A stretch of 45,569 bases of DNA from NCBI GenBank assembly GCA_019312665.1, contig JAFDCZ010000008.1, positions 1 through 45,569 of the forward strand, given 5' to 3'. Origin of the DNA: Deltaproteobacteria bacterium. Its GTDB lineage: Bacteria; Myxococcota_A; UBA9160; UBA6930. How positions within the stretch are numbered: the stretch's first letter is position 1; each line of letters starts with the position of its first letter. The notes below the pieces were generated by a model. That model was not told where the DNA came from. It made no database searches and saw nothing but the letters and a program-made list of their open reading frames with translations. This document shows, piece after piece, positions 1 through 8,912 of this stretch. The position numbers were made by a program, and so were the translations under genes.

Positions 1-954
1 GAGGCGGCAGGGATCGAAGTGCCCGAGGAGTACCATGGAATCGAGCAGCAGCCGATGGATGGTGTCTCGATGATGTACTCCTTCGACAACGCCTCAGCGG
101 CGAACAAGAAGGAACGCCAGTACTACGAGATGTTCGGCAATCGGGCCATCTGGTCCGACGGCTGGAAGGCCGTCACGCTGCATGCCAATCGCATGCCCTG
201 GGATGTCAACGTCGTACTGCCCTTCGACAACGATGTCTGGGAGCTCTACCACGTCGCAGAGGATTTCTCGGAGAGCACGAATCTCGCCGACGAGAACCCC
301 GAGAAGCTTGCCGAGATGGTCGCGATGTTCGACGAGGAAGCCTGGAAGTACAACGTCTACCCCCTGTACGACGACATGATCAAGCGGCTGGGCGCGCAAC
401 AGGACCGCTTGTTCGGTGATCAAAAAGAGTTCGTCTACTTCTCACCGGGCGCGGTGCGCATCGCGGAGAAGTCATCGGCACCGGTCAAGAATCGTGCACA
501 CACGATCGAGACCCGACTGGATCTCGAGGGTGACGAGGAAGGGGTCATCGCGGCCGTCGGTGGCATGACCGGCGGCTACACGATGTTCATCAAGGATCAT
601 CGTGTCTACTACGACTACAACTTCCTCGATGGCGTGCACTACGTTCTCAAATCGTCACCACTTCCCCAGGGCAAGACGGACTTGAAGTTCAACTTCATCA
701 AGACGGCGGAGTTCGGTGGGACGGGCGAACTCTACGTGAACGGCGAGAAGGTCGACGAAGTCGAAATGCCCCAGATGCATATCGCGACGTACTCGCTAGC
801 GGAGACCTTCGACATCGGCAGGGATACCGGCACACAGGTTTCCAGGCTCTACACCGGTGTGTTCGAGTTCAATGGCGAGCTCGACAGGGTCGTCATCACG
901 GTGTCGGACGACAACACCGTGCCGCCTCGGCAGATGCCCGCAAGCAACTACTAG
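1..954 (+). CDS. Arylsulfatase, C-terminal part (5' truncated by window edge), with C-terminal lectin-like extension
   Basis: Frame open from base 1 (EAAGIEVPEEYHGIEQQPMDGVSMMYSFDNASA...WELYHVAEDFSESTNLADENPEKL), typical arylsulfatase C-terminal region; stop TAG at 952-954. Confidence 0.8.
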   Translation, partial: EAAGIEVPEEYHGIEQQPMDGVSMMYSFDNASAANKKERQYYEMFGNRAIWSDGWKAVTLHANRMPWDVNVVLPFDNDVWELYHVAEDFSESTNLADENPEKLAEMVAMFDEEAWKYNVYPLYDDMIKRLGAQQDRLFGDQKEFVYFSPGAVRIAEKSSAPVKNRAHTIETRLDLEGDEEGVIAAVGGMTGGYTMFIKDHRVYYDYNFLDGVHYVLKSSPLPQGKTDLKFNFIKTAEFGGTGELYVNGEKVDEVEMPQMHIATYSLAETFDIGRDTGTQVSRLYTGVFEFNGELDRVVITVSDDNTVPPRQMPASNY

Positions 955-1154
955 CCCTGAAATAGGCGCCCAGGAATTGAACCGGCCGAATCTGGCCCAC
1001 GGGGCTCCTCCAGTTGGCTCAATCTTGGCCTCGGAGGTGTCCATGATTCCAGGGGAAGTCCATCATGCCGGCCGAGAGCCCGGGCTACGCGGACGCTCTC
1101 TCCGCGGCCTCAAACGGCTCTGGCCTCAGAGGCCCCCACCGCGATCGTGCGCCT

Positions 1155-2438
1155 CTAGAAGTTCAACCGCGTCCTCAAGCCCAATACCCAGGCGGTATCG
1201 GCGCCTGCACTGAGCGGGGTGCCTTCCTGGCCCGGATCGATGACCTGCAGGTCGGCGGTGAGGTGGAACCAGGGCGTGATCTCGAAGTTGTACCAGGCCT
1301 CCATCCCCTGCTCGTCGTCGAGGCCGAGCAGCCTCAGCGGAGCCGCATCGCTCGGCTTGGTGTAGTAGTAGCCGAGACCGAAAGTGTCATTGGGCCGGGA
1401 GCTGAACATGCCCTTGCCACCGACGCCGACGGACATGTCCCAGTCGAATATGGCTTCGCCATCGGTGAATCCGAAGCGCCCGAATACACCCCACTTGCGG
1501 TCTCCCTCAGACCAAACGTACTGGTAGACGTTGTAGTAGACGGCCAAAACGTCATCGTCCGTCGCGGGGACTCCGGTATTCGGGATATTGTCTCGGGGGT
1601 CCTCGCCGATGGCGACGAAGTCGGTGTCGAACGAATAGATCAGCCCAATGACCTGGCCCCCTGATTGACCGCCCAGCTCATGCTTGATGGTCCACTCGGT
1701 GGCTAGGGTCGTGCCCTCGTTGGTGTCGAAGGGGTTGTGTCCCGACGATTCCTCGGTGTCCATCAGCATCAAACTCCCGAGAATCCAATCATTTGGAACG
1801 AAGATGGCACCCGCAGCCAGCGTCACCATGGGGGCTCCTCCAGGTATCGTGGCCGCGATCACCGAATACCGGAAGGCACTGTTCAAGAAGTGAGAGTCGC
1901 TCCCGGGACTGCCGGCCAGCTCGTTCGCATCTCCGCCCATGCCGTTGATGAGGCCGAGAATGACGCCGAACTTCGGCGACAGGAACTGCGTGAAGGTGAG
2001 TTCCGTGATCCCCCCGACGTCCTGGTCCACCTGATCTGGTACAGCGGGAAAGAGGGCATCGCCGTTGACCGGCTGAAGGGTGCCGGCCTGGCTATTGACG
2101 GACTTCCCGAACCTGGTCTCGACCCTGGTCTTGAAGAACCCGCCGGGCCAGAGGCCAGCCTTGCCCGTGTCCAGATTCAGCACCAGATCTGCGGAACTAA
2201 CGAAGTCGTCCGCCTCATCGAAGCCGCCGTTCACGATGTTCTGGTAGGTTCCTGTGTAGTCGAGGTCGATCGTGAAGCCCTTTGAAGCCCAGGCTGTGCG
2301 CGTACCGCCCCAGTCGCCGGTCAGCTTGGTTCGGGACCAGAGATCGCCGCTGTAGTCCGGGCTCAGTGCCTGCGCGGATGCGCCTGCACTGATGCACACA
2401 GCCAACGTGAGGAGAGTGAAGTACAGGCTTGTTCGCAT
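1155..2438 (-). CDS. OprB-family carbohydrate-selective porin
   Basis: Signal peptide MRTSLYFTLLTLAVCISAGASAQA, then LTGDWGGTRTAWASKGFTIDLDYTGTYQNIVNGG, typical OprB N-terminus; C-terminal ...TRLNF ends in aromatic Phe. Start placed at internal ATG (2438) in front of the signal peptide. Confidence 0.8.
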   Translation of the reverse strand: MRTSLYFTLLTLAVCISAGASAQALSPDYSGDLWSRTKLTGDWGGTRTAWASKGFTIDLDYTGTYQNIVNGGFDEADDFVSSADLVLNLDTGKAGLWPGGFFKTRVETRFGKSVNSQAGTLQPVNGDALFPAVPDQVDQDVGGITELTFTQFLSPKFGVILGLINGMGGDANELAGSPGSDSHFLNSAFRYSVIAATIPGGAPMVTLAAGAIFVPNDWILGSLMLMDTEESSGHNPFDTNEGTTLATEWTIKHELGGQSGGQVIGLIYSFDTDFVAIGEDPRDNIPNTGVPATDDDVLAVYYNVYQYVWSEGDRKWGVFGRFGFTDGEAIFDWDMSVGVGGKGMFSSRPNDTFGLGYYYTKPSDAAPLRLLGLDDEQGMEAWYNFEITPWFHLTADLQVIDPGQEGTPLSAGADTAWVLGLRTRLNF

Positions 2439-2744
2439 AATTCCACCTCTGTGAGACAATGGCGAATCTGTGCGGCGGCGTCGAACAAGCGGTGATCAAG
2501 GCCGACAGGGTCTGAAGTGTGAACTCGCCTGGGGCCCTGCGGTCCGGGATGGTTATGTGCTCACATCTCCTGAGGCATCCTGTCCGGGCAGCCGGGCGCT
2601 GAGGCGTATGTACCCTCCAGCCTCCGGCCCTGGAGGTTTCTCGTGCCACGGGCTCTGGCACGCGGTGTGCAGCCCATGAACGGAGACATCGGAAGGGGTC
2701 GCTTTGCGCGCGACGCTCTCCCTTCAAGAACACGAGGGACAAAC

Positions 2745-4403
2745 ATGAAGGTTTTTGGTCGCGCGGCCACTGGTGCTCTTGTCTCGATCGTGTCGGCTCT
2801 CTTGGCGTGCGGAGCCGACGCCGCTTCCAGGCCCAATATCCTGCTCGTCGTCGCGGACGACATGGGATACTCGGACGTCGGGGCCTTCGGTGGAGAGATT
2901 CGGACGCCCAACATCGACGCGCTCGCAGAGTCCGGGTTCCGTGCGACGAGCTTCTACGTCTCGCCCAGCTGCGCCCCGACGCGAGCGATGTTGATGAGCG
3001 GGGCGGACAATCACGTGGCCGGGCTGGGCAACCAGAAGGAGGCCCTCACGGAGAACCAGAAGGGCAAGCCGGGCTACGAAGGCCACATCAATGATCGGGT
3101 GGTGACCGTCGCTTCCCTCCTGCGTGACGCCGGGTATCACACCTACATGGCGGGCAAGTGGCATCTGGGCGATGAGATCGAGCAGGATCCCCACAACCGG
3201 GGATTCGAGAAGGCGTTCACGCTGCTGCAGGGCGGCGCCAGCCACTTCGCTGACGAGTGGATGATGTACGCCAACTACACACCGATCTATCGCGAGAACG
3301 GTCAGCGGGTGCACCTGCCCGAGGGTTTCTTCTCCAGTGAGTTCTACACGGACAAGCTGATCGAGTACATCGACGGCGCGAAGGATGAAGAGCCCTTCTT
3401 CGCCTACCTGGCCTTCACCGCGCCACACGACCCGCTGCATCTGCCCGATGATTGGCTGGACAAGTACGAGGGACGGTACGGCGCGGGTTACGAGGCCCTG
3501 CGCAAGGAGCGCCTGAAGCGCATGAAGGAGCTCGGCATCGTCGCGGCGAAGACCGAGCTCTCGCATTCGTTGCCGATGATCCCCAGGTGGGATTCGCTCG
3601 ATGCCGAGCAGAAGCGTGTCATGGCCAGGCGGATGGAGCTGCACGCCGGCATGGTCGAGAACCTGGATCATCATCTGGGCCGGCTGCTTGCCCACTTGAA
3701 GCAGAAGGGCGTCTACGACGACACGCTGATCATCTTCTTGTCGGACAACGGCGCCAGCCCGGCGGAGGTCCACAACTATCCTGACACGACCGCCGCCTGG
3801 GTGGAGCGCAACTCCGACAACCGTCTCGAGAACCTGGGGCGCCGGGGCTCGCGAACGGGCCTCGGCATGGCTTGGGCACTCTCCAGCGGCACGCCGCTGC
3901 GCTTCTTCAAGGGTTTCCATGCAGAAGGCGGAATCCGCGTGCCGCTCGTCGTCTCCGGTCCCGGCGTGGCGAGGATCGGGCAGATCGATGCCGCTTTCAC
4001 CCATGTCATGGACATCGCGCCGACGCTGCTCGATGTGGCCGGGGCGTCTCACCCCTACCCCGACAAGTACAAGGGGCGCCAGGTGCAGCCGCTTGGAGGC
4101 AAGTCCATGGTGTCCTTCCTCGCCGGGAAGACGGATGGCGTGCGGGATGACAGTGAAGCGGTCTCCTGGGAGTCGGTCGGATGGCGCGCCGTTCGCAAGG
4201 GTCCCTGGAAGGCGACCTGGTTCGCGAGCCCCTTCGGGCCGGACGACTGGCAACTGTTCAACCTCGACGATGACCTCAGCGAGCGAAACGATCTCGCCCA
4301 CGAGAACAAGGCGAAGCTCGACGAGCTGATCCTGGCGTGGGAGGACTACGCCGAGGAGGCCGGTGTGGTGCTGCCAACCTCGGGGCTCCAGCTGGGCGAC
4401 TGA
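2745..4403 (+). CDS. Arylsulfatase (formylglycine-dependent sulfatase)
   Basis: RPNILLVVADDMGYSDVGAFGGEIRTPNIDALAESG and CAPTRAMLMSG (C-x-P-x-R type motif), GKWHLG, DNGAS. Start at 2745 gives a signal peptide MKVFGRAATGALVSIVSALLACGADA. Confidence 0.9.
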   Translation: MKVFGRAATGALVSIVSALLACGADAASRPNILLVVADDMGYSDVGAFGGEIRTPNIDALAESGFRATSFYVSPSCAPTRAMLMSGADNHVAGLGNQKEALTENQKGKPGYEGHINDRVVTVASLLRDAGYHTYMAGKWHLGDEIEQDPHNRGFEKAFTLLQGGASHFADEWMMYANYTPIYRENGQRVHLPEGFFSSEFYTDKLIEYIDGAKDEEPFFAYLAFTAPHDPLHLPDDWLDKYEGRYGAGYEALRKERLKRMKELGIVAAKTELSHSLPMIPRWDSLDAEQKRVMARRMELHAGMVENLDHHLGRLLAHLKQKGVYDDTLIIFLSDNGASPAEVHNYPDTTAAWVERNSDNRLENLGRRGSRTGLGMAWALSSGTPLRFFKGFHAEGGIRVPLVVSGPGVARIGQIDAAFTHVMDIAPTLLDVAGASHPYPDKYKGRQVQPLGGKSMVSFLAGKTDGVRDDSEAVSWESVGWRAVRKGPWKATWFASPFGPDDWQLFNLDDDLSERNDLAHENKAKLDELILAWEDYAEEAGVVLPTSGLQLGD

Positions 4404-4435
4404 CGGGATCCGGGCCGGCCGGAGGGAGAGCGATC

Positions 4436-5170
4436 ATGAACATCCAGATTCAAGCCTACGTGTCTCGGGCGCTCGCGCTCGTGGTCCTGCTGGTGGTGAG
4501 CGCGTCCCTGGTGGCGTGTCCGACCCTGCGCGCTCGGCGCGCTGCGCCCACCCAGCGGGGCTTCCTTGGCGACTACTCCCAGCTCCAGAAGATCAAGGGC
4601 TACGACGCCCAGCTCCTCTACATCAACCCCGACGCTCGTTGGACGGACTACGACGCCGTGCAGATCGATTCGGTCACGCTCTGGGCCGGAGAGGGGACGG
4701 AACGGCTCGAGCCCGAGGACCAGCAGATGCTGACGGACCTGCTGTACATGGCGATACACGATGAGCTCGGTGCCCACTTCAGGATCGTAGAGGAGCCTGG
4801 GCCGGGCGTAGTAAGGCTCCGGATCGCGCTGACCCAGGCCAAGCCGACCTTTTCCGTGCCGTTGCGGACCATCACGACGGTGATCCCCAAGACCCTCGTG
4901 ATCGGGACCATCGTGGGCCTTTCGCTGGACACGGCGAACACCGTAGGATCCGCGACGCTGGAGGCGGCTGTCGAGGATCCGATCACTGGCGCCCGGTTGG
5001 CTTCCGCCGTGGATGAGCGGGTCGGCGTCAAGTCGCTGCTGAGCGCAAATATGTTCAAGACGTGGGGCGACGTGAACGACGCTTGTCACTTCTGGGCAAA
5101 GCGCGCCGCCCGCTTCCTCGCGCGGGAGGGCGTGCAGCGAAAGCCCGGTGCACCCCCGATCCCGGACTGA
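4436..5170 (+). CDS. DUF3313-type lipoprotein
   Basis: Signal peptide with lipobox LVAC; GFLGDYSQLQ...YINPDARWTDYDAVQIDSVTLW...RLRIALTQAKPT resembles DUF3313 proteins. Confidence 0.75.
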   Translation: MNIQIQAYVSRALALVVLLVVSASLVACPTLRARRAAPTQRGFLGDYSQLQKIKGYDAQLLYINPDARWTDYDAVQIDSVTLWAGEGTERLEPEDQQMLTDLLYMAIHDELGAHFRIVEEPGPGVVRLRIALTQAKPTFSVPLRTITTVIPKTLVIGTIVGLSLDTANTVGSATLEAAVEDPITGARLASAVDERVGVKSLLSANMFKTWGDVNDACHFWAKRAARFLAREGVQRKPGAPPIPD

Positions 5171-5476
5171 GCGTGGCGAGGTAGCCCCAGACTCCCCGCT
5201 GGAGCTGTCACATCGCACGCTATCGGACGTGGCGCGATACCCAGGCGTGGCCAACGCCCTGTCGTTGTCATCGCAGTGTGGTTGCTTGCAATTGTCGGCA
5301 CAGCTCTGAGCGCCTGGATCAAACCATGGGAGGAGGCGTAGGGGTCTATCTCATTGTCGCCGCCCTATCTTCTTGGTATTCGCCATGCACAGGATCAGGG
5401 CGCTAATCAAGCAACGCGATGCCGCGCTTGCGGAACGCGACGAGGCTGTCGCGACCCGGGACGGATGGCCTCAACG

Positions 5477-6472
5477 TTATAGGGTCCGGCCACCCGAATT
5501 CGCAAGCATTCCGAGATCGTGGTCGACCGCCACCGGCCCCAGATCCCCGATCATGCACTTTACCGAGCCGCCGCCCTTCTTGAGGAACTCGGAGACATCG
5601 ACGGTGACGGGTGAGACTCCTCGCTCGCGGATCTGATCGAGGAGGGTCTCCGAGACGCCTGCGGGCAGGATCAGATGGGAGGCGCCGGCCTGGCTGAGGG
5701 TGAACGAGTTGGCGGCGTAATGCTCGGCGTCGGCCACGGAGAGCCGGATCAACCGCTCTCCGAAGGACGTTTCGAGTTGGCTCCACGCCTCGGGCTCGAT
5801 GCTCTCGCGGTAGGCGAGCAGGAATTCGCGGCTCGGCCCGAAGGCGCACAGCGCGGTGTCGCCGTGGTAGTGCGCTTCGAGGACGAGCTTGATGTGAAGC
5901 ACGGGGCGCGGAGCCACGAGTCCCTCGAGAAATGGTGCAACGCCGACGTCGGTGCGAAACCCGTACACCCGCTTCCATGGCGGCCAGGTGAAGGCGGGCA
6001 CGAAGCGCTGCTTCTCGATGCCGCCGAAAGTCAGCAGGTAGTGGTCGCCGGCGGGAAAGAAATCGGCTTCACCTTCCATGCGGTAGCGTTCGTCGATTTC
6101 AGCGAGTCGAAAGCCTGCGGCTTCGAGCACTCGACGGTAATGCGCTTTTTCGCCAGCGCGCGTTGGGAGCAGGTTGGCCAGGTAGAAGGTCTTCTCCGAG
6201 AGCGGGCGTTCGGCATCGACGTCCGTCTGGAACCCGGCGTTGGCCGGATAGACCATGCCGGGCTGCGCCGGGTCGGGCGGAACGACCAGCACCTGGACGC
6301 CCAGGTCGCGCAGGGTATCGCGGAGGTGTTGCCACTGGACGATGGCTTTCGATCGGTCGACGCTGCGCCGGCGGCCCCAGCGATCACGGGTATGTGGGTT
6401 GGCGCCGCCTTGCACGCTGAAGTGGGCAGGGTCGCCCATCAGCACCCAGTGTCGGTAGCGGGTTTCGCTCAC
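5477..6472 (-). CDS. Amidinotransferase/DDAH/arginine-deiminase-like (COG1834-like) hydrolase in the astB position
   Basis: GTG start at 6472 overlaps the stop of the upstream aldehyde dehydrogenase (GTGA). Pattern ...VLVVPPDPAQPGMVYPANAGF...FFPAGDHYLLTFGG...KKGGGSVKCM, with a C-terminal GGG-x-x-x-C catalytic-Cys motif of the guanidino-modifying enzyme superfamily. Confidence 0.75.
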   Translation of the reverse strand: MSETRYRHWVLMGDPAHFSVQGGANPHTRDRWGRRRSVDRSKAIVQWQHLRDTLRDLGVQVLVVPPDPAQPGMVYPANAGFQTDVDAERPLSEKTFYLANLLPTRAGEKAHYRRVLEAAGFRLAEIDERYRMEGEADFFPAGDHYLLTFGGIEKQRFVPAFTWPPWKRVYGFRTDVGVAPFLEGLVAPRPVLHIKLVLEAHYHGDTALCAFGPSREFLLAYRESIEPEAWSQLETSFGERLIRLSVADAEHYAANSFTLSQAGASHLILPAGVSETLLDQIRERGVSPVTVDVSEFLKKGGGSVKCMIGDLGPVAVDHDLGMLANSGGRTL

Positions 6473-7890
6473 GAACGGGGGAAGCCGGTGGGCAGGGCCT
6501 CGGGGTCGAGCCCGCCTTCGAACTCCAGGTGCGCCTGAGGGACGGTGCAGTAGACGGTCGCAAGAATTCCAGCAGGGCGATCGTTGCCGCTTTTTCCGCC
6601 GCCGCCAAAGGGGAGCCGGCCGCTCGCGCCGATCGTACCCTTGTTCCAGTTCAAGATGCCCGTGCGGACATTCCCGACACAATGCTCGAAGTGGGCGCGG
6701 CTACGCGTCATGACAGAGGCGGCCAGGCCGTATTCCGAATCGTTGACTGCGGCAATTCCCTGGTCGAGGTCGTCGATTGGATACAGGGCGGCTTCGGGCC
6801 CGAAGAGCTCCTCGCGTTGGTAGGCGTGTGTTTGTTCCGTGCTGGCGAAGCGCACCAGGCCCGGCGCGATATAGGGCGCGATGCGGAGCGTCTCGCCGCG
6901 GAAGACGCGCTCGCCGCCCGCCGCTTCAGCTTGGGCCCGCATTCGTTGCACGCGCTCGAAGGCGGTACGGGAGACCAACGGCCCCATGAAGGTGCCCTCT
7001 TCGAGCGGCGGACCGATCTGCAAGCCGGAAAGGATGCTCGTCAATCGCTCCTGCATCTCCTCCAGGACGGAGTGGTGCACGAAGAGCCGCGACAGGCATG
7101 AACAACGTTGTCCCGTGGTCGCGGTGATCGAGAGCGCGGCTTCCGCAGCCGCCAGCTCGAGATCCGCGTCCTCCAGCACGAGCATGGCGTTCTTGCCACC
7201 CATCTCCAGCGCCAGGAGCTTGCCGGGCTGATCGAGCGTGGCTTCACGCAGCGCTCGGCCGACGGCGTAGGAGCCCGTGAAGAGCACGCCGTCGACGTCT
7301 TCGGCGAGGGCGAGGGTCTGGCCTGTTTCGGCGCCGCCTTGCACCAGTTCGAAGACGCCAGGGGGGAGTCCGGAGTCGCGCCAGGCCCGCTGCATCCATT
7401 CTCCGACGGCCGGTGTGAGATCACTCGGCTTGAAGACCACACAGTTGCCGGTGGCCAGGGCGGGCACGATATGGCCGTTCGGGAGATGCGCGGGAAAATT
7501 GAAAGGGCCGAGCACCGCGAGTACGCCTCGCGGATGAAAGGTCGCACGCGCACTCGCATTGACGATCATCGTCTCGGCGTAAGCCATGCCATGCTCGAGG
7601 GTCACGTCCACCTTGGCGGGAAGCAGGGCCGCTTCGCCGCGGGCATCCCAGAGCGCTTTGCCCATTTCTCGAGCGATCAGCTGGGCTAGCTCTTCTTTGC
7701 GCTCCGAGGTCAGATCCCGAAAACGGCGCAGCACGTTCGCGCGCTCCTCGAAGCCTGCATCTCGCCAGCGCGGGAAGGCCTCTCGCGCTCGGCCAACGGC
7801 TTCGGCGATGGCATCCGAATCCCATATCGCGAAGCGTCCGATCTCGTCGGCCGGATCCGCCGGGGAAAGACTGCGCAGGATGTCGCTCAT
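6469..7890 (-). CDS. astD: N-succinylglutamate 5-semialdehyde dehydrogenase (aldehyde dehydrogenase family)
   Basis: FNFPAHLPNGHIVPALATGNCVVFKPSDLTP, LFTGSYAVGRALRE, LALEMGGKNAMLVLEDADLELA, ATTGQRCSCLSRLFV; context with AstA. ATGA overlap with the upstream gene. Confidence 0.85.
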   Translation of the reverse strand: MSDILRSLSPADPADEIGRFAIWDSDAIAEAVGRAREAFPRWRDAGFEERANVLRRFRDLTSERKEELAQLIAREMGKALWDARGEAALLPAKVDVTLEHGMAYAETMIVNASARATFHPRGVLAVLGPFNFPAHLPNGHIVPALATGNCVVFKPSDLTPAVGEWMQRAWRDSGLPPGVFELVQGGAETGQTLALAEDVDGVLFTGSYAVGRALREATLDQPGKLLALEMGGKNAMLVLEDADLELAAAEAALSITATTGQRCSCLSRLFVHHSVLEEMQERLTSILSGLQIGPPLEEGTFMGPLVSRTAFERVQRMRAQAEAAGGERVFRGETLRIAPYIAPGLVRFASTEQTHAYQREELFGPEAALYPIDDLDQGIAAVNDSEYGLAASVMTRSRAHFEHCVGNVRTGILNWNKGTIGASGRLPFGGGGKSGNDRPAGILATVYCTVPQAHLEFEGGLDPEALPTGFPRS

Positions 7891-8912
7891 GGCAGAGGTG
7901 TGACCGAGACGCGGTCGCCTGAGTGGACGTCGAGCGCTGCTCGGCAGCCTTCGGAGACGATGGGCGCGTCGTCGCTTGTGAGCGGGACGACGGTTGCGCG
8001 GAAATGTCCGCCGGCCTCGGTGGAGAGCAGGGCCATATCAGGTTCGGCTTGCTCGTCTTGTTCGACGGGAACACCGGGCAACACCAGCTCGCGCCGCTCA
8101 CGAACAGAAGCGATGGCGTCCCGTGCCGCGCCGTAGTAGGGCCCGCCATCGAAGGGATCGACTTGGTTCAGTGGATGGAAGCCGACGCGTTCGAGGATGC
8201 GCACGGCGGCCTTGGCCGATTCATTGGCCTGGCCGATCACTTTCTGCACTTCATCGGGGAAGAGGGTCGCGTAGACGGGATCGCGAGGAAACAGATCGGC
8301 GATGAACTGCTTGGAGCGCGCGGAGAGATGGTCGGCCTCCCGATAGGGAACGCCGGTGAATTTCGCACCGAAGGCATCCCAGAGCAGGTTCTTTCCCGGG
8401 GCTTCGAACGGCGAGAGCATTTCCGCGATCACCTCGCGTTCGAAGCACTCACGATGGGCTCCGATGTAGGCAAAGCGCACGATCGAAAGGGCCTTGCCGC
8501 AACGTTCAGCGTGGCCCCGGTAGGCCGGATCGAGAATCAGCCCGCCTACCTCGGTGGGGCCGTCCTCGGTCGAGCGCAACTGCAGCTTCTGATGGACGAA
8601 GCGCGCATCCAGCTCAGCGCTGCGTCGTTCCTCGGTCGAGACTTCGAGCCAATAGTAGGGCACGCCAGGCCGACCATGTTTGGCCAGGATCAACGACGTT
8701 CCTACGCAGCGCGACGCTTCGTGGTCGTAGAGAACGAATTGATGGACCGCTTCGCTGGGGTCGTCGAGAAGCCCGGCGAACGATCGCTCCGAGAGCGCGA
8801 TGCGTGTGGCCAGGAATTCCGGATCCCGGGGCAGGTTCATCGAGTCCAGCAGGCCGGCGAGCAGGGCGAGATCGTCGAGATCTCCTGCAGCCACCGGGCG
8901 AAGCGTCAGCAC
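7887..8912 (-). CDS. astA: Arginine N-succinyltransferase
   Basis: LTLRPVAAGDLDDLALLA...VGTSLILAKHGRPGVPYYWLEVSTEERRSAEL...LILDPAYRGHAERCGKALSIVRF...MLSPFEAPGKNLLWDAFGAKFTGVPYREADHLS. GTG start at 8912 overlaps the aminotransferase stop. Confidence 0.88.
   Translation of the reverse strand: MLTLRPVAAGDLDDLALLAGLLDSMNLPRDPEFLATRIALSERSFAGLLDDPSEAVHQFVLYDHEASRCVGTSLILAKHGRPGVPYYWLEVSTEERRSAELDARFVHQKLQLRSTEDGPTEVGGLILDPAYRGHAERCGKALSIVRFAYIGAHRECFEREVIAEMLSPFEAPGKNLLWDAFGAKFTGVPYREADHLSARSKQFIADLFPRDPVYATLFPDEVQKVIGQANESAKAAVRILERVGFHPLNQVDPFDGGPYYGAARDAIASVRERRELVLPGVPVEQDEQAEPDMALLSTEAGGHFRATVVPLTSDDAPIVSEGCRAALDVHSGDRVSVTPLP

Noticed and set aside
2724-4301. 525-aa minus-strand ORF
   Set aside because: Antisense shadow of the clearly coding arylsulfatase; low-complexity GC-rich translation with no recognisable domain.
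5373-5636. 87-aa plus ORF starting with a coiled-coil-like MVFAMHRIRALIKQRDAALAERDEAVATRDG
   Set aside because: Runs into the antisense of the DDAH-like gene and no family is recognisable; possible relic but insufficient support.
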